From Hermatobates lingyangjiaoensis (Eukaryota; Arthropoda; Insecta; Hemiptera; Hermatobatidae): a DNA stretch of 64,000 nt. Position 1 is the first letter of the stretch, and each line of letters starts with the position of its first letter. A program made the translations under genes and the position numbers. The DNA is taken from assembly GCA_026182355.1 (NCBI GenBank), contig JAPFBL010000001.1:1240001-1304000 (forward strand). The letters are read 5' to 3'. This document shows, one piece after another, positions 48,243 to 57,812 of this stretch. The notes under the pieces were generated by a model, which saw only the letters and a program-made list of their open reading frames with translations, ran no database searches and was not told the origin of the DNA.

Positions 48243-48425
48243 ATGATCAAACCACAATAAGAAAATGGGAAAACAAGACCAAGATCTTTCAACCGTAACA
48301 AGCGGTTAAAGGTTGTTAACCGTAAGAACCGTAACAACGGTTGAAAGATCTTAGTCTTGTTTTCCCATTTTCTTATTGTGGTTTGATCATTGATTGTTAT
48401 TTCACGTGTTTATGTAAAATCTGTT
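48243..48425. repeat. repeat A foldback, near-perfect palindrome
   Basis: Both arms carry AAGAAAATGGG, with an extra A relative to other copies. The central ribozyme-like core has been replaced by a short scrambled GGTTAAAGGTTGTTAACCG. (TA)n lies downstream at about 48427-48441. Confidence 0.88.
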
Positions 48426-48454
48426 TATATATATATATATAATATATCTACTCA

Positions 48455-48530
48455 AAATTCGAAAAAACGATCCAAACTGGACGCAAATCTGTTCAAAAAT
48501 GAAGAAAAGCAACACACAGAGAAAGAGACA
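48455..48530 (+). repeat. single-arm repeat related to 60465-60530
   Basis: ACGATCCAAACTGGACGCAA recurs, with one difference, at about 60472-60491. It lies beside a TATATA run and is followed by an A/C-rich segment. Confidence 0.6.
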
Positions 48531-48572
48531 CAATAGTTTAGTAGTTTAGTATATATATATATATATATATAT

Positions 48573-48795
48573 AAATGATCAAACAGCAATATGAAATGAG
48601 AAAACAAGACTAAGATCTTTCAACCGTAACAAGAGGTCTTCGTCAGTGTCAAAAACCCAACTAACAAATCAGTTAGGTTTTTGACTCTGACGAAGACGGC
48701 TTGTTATGGTTGAAAGATCTTAGTCTTGTTTTCCCATTTTATATTGGGGTTTGATCATTGATTGTTATTTCACGTGTTTATGTGAAATCTTTATA
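48573..48795. repeat. repeat A foldback
   Basis: Arms at about 48575-48662 and 48668-48758, both of the ATATGAAAT/ATATAAAAT type. The right-arm core at 48683-48725 keeps GACT, CTGACGA, GAAA and AGTC. The hairpin has become ACGG/TGGT, with one G-T wobble and one mismatch. (TA)n lies on both sides. Confidence 0.88.
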
Positions 48796-49190
48796 TATAT
48801 ATATAGAAACTCAATTAAAAACAAAACACTATCATCATTCACTTTCAATATACGGCCCTGTTATTGATCGTCGTTAAGATAAGACTTGGTAATGTGAGAA
48901 GGCGATAGTAACATTATATGTATGTATACTCAATAAAGTCTTTACCTGTCTGACGGATAGCATCTTCCTGATAATGACGAAATATAAGTGAATTGTAACA
49001 TATATGAATTGCTTCAGTGGAATCAATCTCATTGCTTTCATTAGCTTTTAATAAAAATTGAAAGGACAAAGCGCATCGGTGCTAATGATCATCCTCTTGT
49101 CTTTTGCTGATGATCTTTAGGCTAAAAATTTTAAAATTTCAGTCTGTAATTTCCTTTTTGCTATTTTTTTTATTATGGGCTATAAAAATT

Positions 49191-49194
<4 letters not shown>

Positions 49195-49222
<28 letters not shown>
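49195..49222. repeat. (TA)n microsatellite
   Basis: A pure TA run immediately upstream of a long palindrome. Confidence 0.97.
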
Positions 49223-49226
<4 letters not shown>

Positions 49227-49490
49227 CATTGTAGAAAAAGAAACACAGAGAAATTAAAAGCACACCCTTAGAGTCCCTAATTTTCGGTTTGAACCGACTT
49301 CAGAAGAGGTAAGATAGGGAAACCAATCGCACTGTTCAGAGACAGAGACGGAGGTTGGGTCTCCAACCGTCTCTGAAACAGTGCGCTTGGTTTCCCTATC
49401 TTATCTCTCCCGAAGCCGGTTCAAACCAAAAATAGGGACTGGAAGTGTGTGCTTTTAATTTCTCTATGTTTCTTTTTCTACAATGAACTA
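49223..49490. repeat. 260-bp palindrome, third foldback family
   Basis: AGTTCATTGTAGAAAAAGAA at the left is the exact inverse of the right end. Complementarity continues inward through AGGGAAACCAA and CAGAGACGG with few mismatches and only a short loop. It is inserted directly after (TA)n. The left arm (minus strand, 49274-49308) carries CTGAAGT, a perfect GGTT-CA-AACC hairpin and GAAA, the same layout as the other terminal modules. Confidence 0.9.
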
Positions 49491-50590
49491 TATTTGTCCG
49501 TTTCGGGCTATTTCCAACGAAAAAGTGGAAATCACTATTTATACAACACTCAAGGCGATCCATCTGATAACGCTACAGTCAGAAAGTAGAAGTTTTTCTC
49601 GTACTTTTTTGTTTTTTTTTTTACTGTTATTTATTATATATGTACTAAATTGCATGTCAAGTAGAAAAAGAACTGAAAACACACTTAATTTTGATAATCA
49701 TTGTTATAGGAAGGTTAGGTTGGGAAGGTTATAGGATGGTTGGTTAGAATATGCTCCTAGCCACCTATCGGACCACCTCACTTCTAAAGATGACGGAATA
49801 GAAAATATTGAAGTAAGATATGTATGTTCTTTCTCTATGCATTTTCCCGAAGTGTTTTACTCAGTAATTAATCGTGAATAGTTTATGAAAATTCCTTTGT
49901 CATAAACGGAAGTAAAACAATTCAAAATATAAGAATAGAGTTATAGACATATGCACAATTTTTTTTTTTTCATTTTTAATTTCATACTTCTGTCTACAAA
50001 AATAGTATGTATAAAATCAAGATGTTAATCTCACTATTAAGCACGGTTTTGGCCTAACTACGAAGATGTTATACCTACTTCTATAATAGGTCTATACCTC
50101 CTCTTAGAACCCCTGGTATGCCACGGGAAGCAACTCACTTACTCTAGTGTATAAGTGATAGACAAAGTGGATGCCAAACAGGGTGATTCTGTGTAGCGGG
50201 AAGTCATTCCCTAATCTGGGATCTAAGTCATACAGAACAAGTTCCAGAAATATATATTGTAATGACTCACTAGAAACGTGGAGATCAACGAGATTTGAGA
50301 CCCAAGCCATTGAGCAGTTAATTTTAAATACTTGCAAATTGTTAATACCACTGAGGTTAGTATGATTTATATTAGAAATAGGTAAAATCGTCATACCTCG
50401 TAAGATGATCATGGAGTAGTTGGAGCACTTTTGGACGTTGTCCATCTTCGATCGAAGACGAAAAATTTACCTATTTCTAAGTTAATTTTAAACTCACTGC
50501 AAAAGATACACACACCACATTTTAACAAAAAAACACACACACAAACAAACACGTATATACAAGTAATTGTGTTTAAATTCAACAATTGGT
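49491..50590. other. interval with GC-richer core, no gene assigned
   Basis: Bases 50040-50450 are GC-richer and hold a 113-codon minus-strand frame (50104-50445). I cannot link it to any family, and the other strand is also open over 64 codons. It could be a decayed retroelement fragment. Confidence 0.35.
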
Positions 50591-50640
50591 ATATTGACTA
50601 TATATATATATATATATATATAATATGTACATATATATAT
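50591..50640. repeat. (TA)n microsatellite
   Basis: An interrupted TA run upstream of a repeat A foldback. Confidence 0.95.
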
Positions 50641-50649
50641 TTTATACGT

Positions 50650-50845
50650 TCAAACTACAAGAAAAAATGAGAAAAAAGACTAAGATCTTTCAACTAGCGG
50701 TCTTCGTCAGAATCAAATTCAACTGTTCAGATATGACTCTGACAAAGACCGCTTGTTACGGTTGAAAGATCTTAGTCTTTTTTCTCATTTTTTATTATAG
50801 TTTCAACATTGATTGTTATTTCACTTGTTTATTGTGAACTCTTTA
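50650..50845. repeat. repeat A foldback, private variants in both arms
   Basis: Both arms carry AAAAAATGAGAAAAAAGACT, whereas other copies read AAGAAATGGGAAAACAAGACT. The right-arm core (from 50735) has CTGACAA, losing the G of CTGANGA. Confidence 0.9.
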
Positions 50846-50894
50846 TAAATATATATATATATATAAATTTTTATTTATTTATTTACTCTTCTTT

Positions 50895-51045
50895 ATATAA
50901 TCTAGGAGGTGTCAGAGCTTAGACTGAATACTCAGTCACCGCTCAGTATTCAGACCAGCAACACCTAAGATATGTATATGAGACAAAATGTCGTAGGAAG
51001 AATCAGAATGAAGAAAAATAAGCTCTGACACCTCCTAGATTATAT
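50895..51045. repeat. inverted repeat with 27-bp perfect arms
   Basis: 50895-50921 and 51019-51045 are exact reverse complements (TCTAGGAGGTGTCAGAGC core). An inner inverted pair lies at about 50921-50963 (GACTGAATACT / AGTATTCAG). TATATA lies on both sides. Confidence 0.93.
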
Positions 51046-51137
51046 ATATAAATGTATATATATATGATTGAACCACAATATGGTATGTTTCATGTGTTTA
51101 TGTGAAATCTTCTATATATATTGTCTATATATATATA

Positions 51138-51817
51138 CAGTGGAACCTCTACATACGAGCTACTCTACTTACGAGAAACTCGAGATACGAGAGGTCTTTC
51201 GAGCAAAAAATCTTGCTCTACATACGAGAGAAAATCGAAGTTACGAGAATTTCCAGATGGTTCCGCTAGGAACCTACTAGTCGTACTAGAAACCTATGTA
51301 GCTAATAGTCGTGCTACAGCTCTTTTTAATGACACTTGCCTTACACATTTCCATAACATTTTGAAAGGGAGGCAGAGACAAACCTCCTTGGATAAGTTTT
51401 TCTTCAAAAGACCTATAGAAAGTGAAAGTGTTGTGATTCCAGCTAAAAGGGCAAAAGAAAGCGAAGAAAAGTAAAAACTGATACAGTAATGTTAAAAAGC
51501 AAAAAAAAGCAGAAAAAAGTGCATAAATAAATTAGTGCCGTAAAAAAATTTAGTTTTTCATAAAGTTAACTTTAATTTTAAGTGGAAGTGCTCATAATAA
51601 ACTAGCATTTTATTTCGTTAATATCATCTTATTTGTCTTATTACTGTATTTTTATGTTCAGTCAATATTTGAATGTGTTTTTAGTAACTAGGAAGATGTG
51701 TTCATAGTTATTTAGGGTTTTCAGTTATTTCTTATGGGAAAAATTCGCTCTAGATACGAGAAATTCTAGATACGAGCACGATCCGGGAACGAATTAATCT
51801 CGTATGTAGAGGTTCCA

Positions 51818-51820
<3 letters not shown>
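51138..51820 (+). mobile_element. internally deleted pogo/Tigger element
   Basis: A perfect 22-bp inverted repeat begins CAGTGGAACCTCTACATACG at 51138 and ends at 51820, with TA on both sides inside (TA)n. This is the expected target for this Tc1/mariner-related group. Subterminal ACGAG motifs repeat several times, as is usual for pogo-like ends. The 683-bp element keeps only the end of the transposase and lacks the DDE domain, so it is non-autonomous. Confidence 0.92.
51280..51474 (+). pseudogene. pogo/Tigger transposase C-terminal remnant with PIP box
   Basis: An open frame to TAA at 51472-51474 ends in LKGRQRQTSLDKFFFKRP and a basic/acidic tail (PAKRAKESEEK). QTSLDKFF fits the PCNA-interacting PIP-box consensus Qxx[LIM]xx[FY][FY]. 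Pogo-family transposases are known to bind PCNA through such a C-terminal motif. The upstream helix-turn-helix and DDE regions are deleted, and the frame upstream of about 51280 is terminal-repeat sequence. KRAKES may act as a nuclear localisation signal. It is probably not expressed as a functional protein. Confidence 0.7.

Positions 51821-51855
<35 letters not shown>
51816..51855. repeat. (TA)n microsatellite
   Basis: A TA run following the Tigger right end. Confidence 0.95.
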
Positions 51856-51857
<2 letters not shown>

Positions 51858-51910
51858 AAAATTAGACCACATTTAGCTGAAACTTGCGTTTTCATAAGTT
51901 TTTTGAGTTT
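51856..51910 (-). pseudogene. PLE 5' coding fragment, inverted arm
   Basis: The minus strand encodes KLKKLMKTQVSAKCGLIFN, an inverted partner of the fragment that follows. The two meet head to head with about 15 bp between them. Confidence 0.65.
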
Positions 51911-51912
51911 CT

Positions 51913-52062
51913 GTGGATACAGTAACAAGAATGTTATTCAGGAAACTCAAAAAAATTATGAAAAAGCAAGTTTCAGCTAAATATGGTCTAATTTTCAACA
52001 ATGTGTGTATACAAGAAGGACTGCTACCAAAATGTAAAAATAAATATTTATATATACATTGA
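51913..52062 (+). pseudogene. PLE 5' coding fragment
   Basis: The frame VDTVTRMLFRKLKKIMKKQ continues as VSAKYGLIFNNVCIQEGLLP, then KCKNKYLYIH and stop at 52060. It is the cleanest of three homologous fragments in the window. The KYxLxF..C....LLP pattern is what I would expect near the N-terminus of Penelope-like reverse transcriptases. That assignment is from family knowledge and from its proximity elsewhere to a GIY-YIG fragment. Confidence 0.65.
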
Positions 52063-52780
52063 ACTGTAAGTGTTTACACATTTCACATTCTATGAGATTT
52101 CATAAGGATAGTTTGATTTTCTAAGGATATCATATCCAAAATCTCTTCATTCAAACTGAATTCAAAGACAACATTCCAATTTCTCATTTATAAAGAAAAG
52201 TTTCCAGTTCAGTTAACAGTGTTAATTGTGTGCACGTAGTTTAGACCACTTGAATACATAGTAGATGATTATGACGTCATTTAAAATGTTTACTACTGTA
52301 AAGTTACAGCAGTAACTTAAGTTGTTACTTATCAAGCAAAGTTTTTGCTTATCGAATTTATAGTTCATATACCTTTATTTATACCTCTCAGTAAATAAAA
52401 TTCCTCTTCTTTAAATTACAGGATAGTCATGAGTGCACAAAGCAATAAATTTCCTGTAAGAAATAACAAAGATCTTTTACAATATATACCATTAAATTGA
52501 GGATTTGCTAATCTTAAGATATCCTTTGCTTGTATTTTTTAGGCTTTTATAATATTGAATGCACCTCTTATTTAAATGATAAGTAGAATATCGAAGACAG
52601 AAATGAACTACCGTCCCTGAATTGACAATGAGATGAATTGATAGTAGAATACAAAAAAAAAGGTGCTACTAAAATCAAGTGGAATAACCTGACTGGAGAG
52701 ATAAAAAATGACTTCTTAGAGAGGTGAGAAGAAATATCCTTGAAAGTTTTAATGAATGAAAAGTTTGGCGTGCTAAAAGT
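52063..52780. other. AT-rich interval, no gene recognised
   Basis: An acceptor-like TTCTTTAAATTACAG at 52409-52423 and a donor-like CCTGTAAGA at about 52453-52461 bracket about 30 bp. This is too little to call an exon. Confidence 0.4.
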
Positions 52781-52789
52781 TCATTGAGA

Positions 52790-52995
52790 AGTTTGCAGGC
52801 ATGCGCAGACGTCTACTAATGGCTTAACAGCGTAGAAAAACTGTGCCAAGGACGCAATTAAAAAACTCGACGGGTGAGAGTGACGGGCGTAGTGCTATAC
52901 AGAGGCGCTGAGAGGCGCTGGGGCTGTGATCAATAGCGGCCGTCAGACACTGCGATGCCTCCAGACACGCTTCTGGCCCCTACAACTACTTCACA
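52790..52995. promoter_or_regulatory. CpG-rich patch with NRF1-like half-site
   Basis: Contains GGCATGCGCAGAC at about 52798-52810, resembling the NRF1 element, an imperfect GAGGCGCTGA/GAGGCGCTGG tandem, and AGCGGCCGTC. It stands out from the AT-rich flanks. Candidate promoter or exon. Confidence 0.3.
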
Positions 52996-53760
52996 ATCAA
53001 CAACACCAACAACAATATAATCTGTTTTATGTATAATCAAAGAAATTAATTTTAAGGATGTTTCATTTCTATTTTCTTACTACGATAAAAATGTAGTTGG
53101 ATAATCAAAATTTCAACCTATTTTAGCACATCTGACATGACTTGCAGTCTACCAGAATACTGAGTGTATATTCAGAATCACGCAACCGTCAGTTACCTTT
53201 GAGTATTAATTACCCAAACACATGAACTGAATGAAAACAACAAATAAAATGCCCAGTAAGAGTTACAACGATGTAAACAATGTTCTTACTCCTAAAGTTG
53301 CTAGATTATAGCTTCAACTTTGTTGTTATTAAAATTGTTTAAATATTATAATCTCACTCATATTTAGCAGTCCATTAAACAGCATTTTCCTAAAATATCT
53401 CTCTTAAATGTAAAATAACTTTCTCAAATAATTATCATTCCTGTTTGACACATCTAATGTACTTATTGTACAACCCATTTTTAAAGATTACAAACGCCTA
53501 CAGGTTCTTAACTGACAACCTTCTAAATAAAATAATAACAATGTATCTTTTCTGATTCACTTTTGTGATTAAAACATTATCTTTTTAACCATTAATAGGC
53601 ATTTTAAATGATTCCATTATGGCTCTATTTTTTCTGTAGTTGATTATTAAAAATATTGATTCATTATTTACTTTAAAAAAACATAGTAAGAGTCATTTAT
53701 AAATTCATTGTAAACTATAATTGCTTGTAAAGTTGACTTATACTGGTATTTTACGTATAC
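52996..53760. other. AT-rich interval, nothing recognised
   Basis: No feature is supported. Confidence 0.5.
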
Positions 53761-53764
53761 TCTT

Positions 53765-54255
53765 TGTGTTTTAACGCAAATAACAAGAGGTGGGGAATGG
53801 GAGACGGGGTTCGTTAAGGCTAGGGCTGGATATGACAGGCGACTGCGAGTCGTTAGAGAGACGACGGCCTGGATGCTGTGTGAACGGGGCCCTACAAAAG
53901 ACCCGATCATTACCTGCCACGTCAATGCTGCTCCCTGCATGAATATTGATTTGTCCTCATCGGATGTAGATTCATGTAAAGTTCCCATACGGGATTAGCG
54001 GTTCAGGCAGGTGTACGACCCTTGCACGACAATACTTCCCTCTTCCTGCTACCTAGACGACGAGGCTGCAAAAAAACTACCCCTTTCAGTTGCCAGTAAC
54101 AATATCCAAATCAATACAATCAAACCCTTGCCTTACCTGATTCCAACGCCTTGCAATAATAGTGATTTCCATTTAATCATACAGACCTTTGAAGGGTTCT
54201 TCAGTATTCTGAAGATAACCTATTCAGGCTTAACGGGCAGCCCAAGATAAGACAA
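53765..54255. other. GC-rich patch with purine-to-pyrimidine switch
   Basis: A G-rich left half (GAGGTGGGGAATGGGAGACGGGG) changes to a C/T-rich right half (CTTCCCTCTTCCTGCTACC). Overlapping 106-codon (minus) and 79-codon (plus) frames reflect composition. It could be an exon or promoter. Confidence 0.35.
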
Positions 54256-56390
54256 AGTTTAGGGCCCTTCTAATATTGACAAATACAACAAATCAATTCA
54301 AAGAAATCTTGAATAACAACTGCCTAGGTCTCTGTAAATATTAGTTTAATATGCATCTATTAATGTAAATTTTCTCTTCTAATCGACTGGTTAGGCTATT
54401 CTGTCTTCTGAACTTCTAGTCTTCTAGAGCATTTACTCTGAAATCAGACACGTTTCCAAACCAGTCACATAGGAAATAAATTTTACCATATAAAATAGTT
54501 TGTATCCCCCATAATGCCAATAACAGTCACTATCATGCTAACAATTATATTACTTCAAAAAAAAAATATTACTGACTTGTAAAATATTTTGCTTGATGAT
54601 TTAATTAGTTTTAAATTAGCTTAGTACTTGTATAAATATAAAGAAATTTATCAATTATTTTACCTTATATAAGTAACAGGACCATATACTTGAAGATTAT
54701 TATTTGTGAAGTAATGAGTATTGCATTTTTTATTTCTCACTAAACTGTACGAAACTAAACATTTTGTCAAAAATTTTACTGTAAAAACATATTTAATATA
54801 TTATGTATAACAAAATTAGAAAAACGTTAACTTTTCTGAAAGAGGAGTGAAATTTTTTTAACACCACAGAAGTTATTAAACATCATATTATATTATTCAG
54901 CTCACCCATATCACGTGAATCCTCCTTATAGGTAACAGACCGGTCAGATATCAACAATATCGATTCACGAGGTTTGACAAATTTATATAATAATATGATT
55001 TTTTTCAAAATATAGTTAATCTTGCAAAAATCATTATTTGTGTTAGAATTAATTCAAAACTAAACAGAATACATACTTTTAGACTCGATTAAAATAAATA
55101 ATATAATGGATCAAGTACAAAAGGAGAGAAACTGGTTTTTAAAATAATTTTAAAATCAAATGAATTTCGTTAATCAACTTTCTTTCATATAAAGTAAATT
55201 AGTTCTTGGTACTGATGAGTTATATAATTGAAGTGAAATAAATTTTTAGAAATTTATGTTATGTTGTTTTTTTTTAATATCTTTATTAAACTTTTATTTA
55301 ATCTCTAAAATATTCTTCAAATTGATCTAATTACTTAATTCCCAGGATTATGCAAATTTAAGTTTTAATTTAAAAGAAAAAAAAATATATTGAAGAGTTA
55401 ATTTTAAAAAGATGCTCGGTGTTTTATTTTTGAAAGAGCTTTGAAAGAAATATTTAAACATTGACAATTTTTGCAAAGAGAGGTTCTCTGACAAAGACCG
55501 CTTCAGAAATCCCTCTTTTAAACTCTATTGATCTTCACTGGAGCCATGTGAGAGAAACAGGTGTCCCTAAGGCCCCTCTATATTTTATTTAAACCATTTT
55601 ATATCTGGAGACAAGTTTCTGTCCTTGTATGATGGAATGTATTTTTATATATATATTTAAAAATACTGCTAGTTGCCTGCAAAACTTTTGCAACATATTT
55701 ACTTCATAAATATTTAATTAATAACTGAAAATAAACATTAAATGAGAAAAAACAATTAACTAAGAAAAGTTTAACTTTAAAATACAGGTAAGCATTGTGT
55801 TTTTTGACTAGTTTGTTTCTATCCATGTTCATTTAGGGAAAAAATCCTAAAATAAGATCCATAATCTATATAAGACAATGCATTTAATGATTAATGATCT
55901 TAAACTTATGAAACCAAAAATGAACTCTTGAGAAAAAAATATATATTATCAAATATTTATCTTTGGTATATGAAATAAGTAATGAGCTACTGCATAATAA
56001 AATATATTTTCAAATTCATGAAATTGAGTTGTATCATTAATTCTTCCATTTTTATATCAATTCTATTTGCTTAAGCTTCTTCCTGTTTTTATTTAGAATT
56101 TCATTATGTATATTCTTAGAAAGAAGTGTTGAGTTATTTTTAAGTCAGTTTTCTCCTCTATTTCAAGCAACTTTCAGAAAAGAATGAACTCTCATTGAAT
56201 GCAAATATTAGTTGTGCATCTTACTTAGTGATTCAAACTCGCCCCTTCAAATGCTTCAATTACTTTTTCAATGAAAAAGAAAAATATGCTTACTTTATCG
56301 TCTTTATAGTTCAAATGAAGTATATGCATATATATTTTGCTCCAAACTATTTTATAATTTTGGTATTAGATTATATAAGAAAAATATATA
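54256..56390. other. AT-rich interval, nothing recognised
   Basis: No coding or recurring feature was seen. ACAAAGACCGCTTCAGAAATC at 55491-55511 recalls repeat A by chance or as a tiny relic. Confidence 0.45.
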
Positions 56391-56394
56391 GGAA

Positions 56395-57030
56395 AGAATT
56401 CAGAGAGTGTTAAAAAGAAGAGGAGAATTGATATCGTAAAATTAGCTGGACAATGCACATTAGGAAACTGTGACTTACAAAAATTCCTCATGTATAGGAT
56501 CTGCAGTAACTACCCTTTGAAGACAGCTCTCCATGCACTTGGTATCAAGAGGTCCGAAAAAGGAAATGCACAGTATTTATAAGATACAGGTTAGCAGAGA
56601 AATCTATATTAATAGAATAAACAAAAAGAGCTTGTGATAATAATGAAAAGAGATATAGAAAAGGGACTAGAGGCACTTTATATTCTAGAGAGATCTCCAA
56701 ATATCAATATATGAGCAAAAGGACAACTTTAGAAACCTACACTATGCTTATATGAAAACCTTATAACATCAAAAAAAGGACACAAGAAAGCTACTTACAA
56801 TATGATACAGCCAATAGACACCAGACACTGTGGTGATAGAAACTTTTCAGACTTCTCCTAAAGATGCAAAGACTTAACATAACCTAACATCAACAACCTG
56901 CTAACACCAAATATTGTCAACTGTAAATATTGTACATTGTAAACTTTCTATAGTAAACTCTATTGTTATTGATCTAATTTATCAATAACTGAAGATGATG
57001 ATATGAACTCACCAAAATATATTGAATAAC
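56395..57030 (+). mobile_element. decayed retroelement 3' part (candidate)
   Basis: A frame of about 70 codons (KLAGQCTLGNCDLQKFLMYR, then ALHALGIKRSEKGNAQYL) from about 56395 to 56577 is followed by stop-ridden but compositionally similar sequence. It ends in a terminal module at 56982-57025. I cannot name the family. The terminal module links it to the other retroelement tails here. Confidence 0.35.
56982..57025 (+). ncRNA. hammerhead-like terminal motif (degenerate)
   Basis: TCAATA, A, CTGAAGA, T, a TGA..TCA hairpin, CC, AAAA, TA, then TATTGA. TCAATA/TATTGA gives a 6-bp stem I. The GAAA core reads AAAA after CC, consistent with CpG decay of CCGAAA. Confidence 0.4.
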
Positions 57031-57610
57031 TCATTAAATGAGAACTTCTGTGTACTTATTTTTAAACTAAAAAAACTCCCAACGTAAAAAGTGTTTAAGG
57101 AGACTGGAACAATTTTCTACGCGACTCAATAAGGTAAAATCCAACATATATACATATAATGCATTGAATCTACAATTAGTTTATGCAATTCGTTTTTTTT
57201 CCCATTCACGAGAATGCTTTTATGTTTAATATAATATAATAAGAGGAATATATGTTTAGGCAAATTAAAGTTCTACAAATAAATCGAATAAGTTAAATTT
57301 GTAAGTGTATCCAGTCAACTTTGTTTTAAACAAGTTAGATTGTTTTAAAAACATTATTGTTATTATTGTCATATTTTTCTTATTTTCTTTTTGCTTATTC
57401 TTTAGTTTTTTGTTTTTGTTTTCATTTTATTTAATTATTTTTTTAATTATATGTGTATACCTTCATTATTCTATTTTTTTTTATTATTTCTCATATATTT
57501 TATTTTGTAGTAATTTTGGTTTTTTTATGTTTTGTGAGTTAGCAACACAACAAATAACATGACCAGAAATACATGGTTAGTTAATGTTTACTAGGTGAGA
57601 ACTAGTCTTC
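57031..57610. other. AT-rich interval, nothing recognised
   Basis: An 85-codon Phe/Ile-rich frame at 57305-57562 is T-tract translation. Confidence 0.5.
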
Positions 57611-57612
57611 TT

Positions 57613-57643
57613 CTCCTGAAGACGACGAGATCGAAAATTTGAG
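57613..57643 (+). ncRNA. hammerhead-like terminal motif
   Basis: CTC, CTGAAGA (57616-57622), C, hairpin GA-CGAGA-TC, GAAA (57633-57636), AT, TT, GAG. All core bases are present, and CTC/GAG forms stem I exactly as in the 40284 copy. The hairpin is only 2 bp unless the extra C pairs with the G of GAAA. Confidence 0.4.
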
Positions 57644-57771
57644 TTGATTTTCGTTTTTGTTTTTCCGAGATAATATTGAAAAATGAAGACTGGACTCTTT
57701 CGTTCTATATTATAAAAGGGAATCTAATTTTAAGCTAATTGTTCATGTTGTCTAGAAGTTTGATATTATGT

Positions 57772-57812
57772 TTGATTATAGTACAGTTGAATGTAGGCCA
57801 TTCCAGATAAAT
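57772..57812 (+). repeat. isolated 3' end of the 1.63-kb repeat
   Basis: TATAGTACAGTTGAATGTAG followed by GCCATTCCAGA is a diverged copy of the family's 3' module ending in a T run. Nothing upstream matches the unit. Confidence 0.6.

Noticed and set aside
50104..50445. 113-codon minus-strand frame
   Set aside because: No recognisable motif. The opposite strand is also open over part of it, and it is possibly a decayed repeat. Not called as a gene.
53668..53988. 106-codon minus-strand frame
   Set aside because: It runs from AT-rich into GC-rich sequence with abrupt composition change and no domain.
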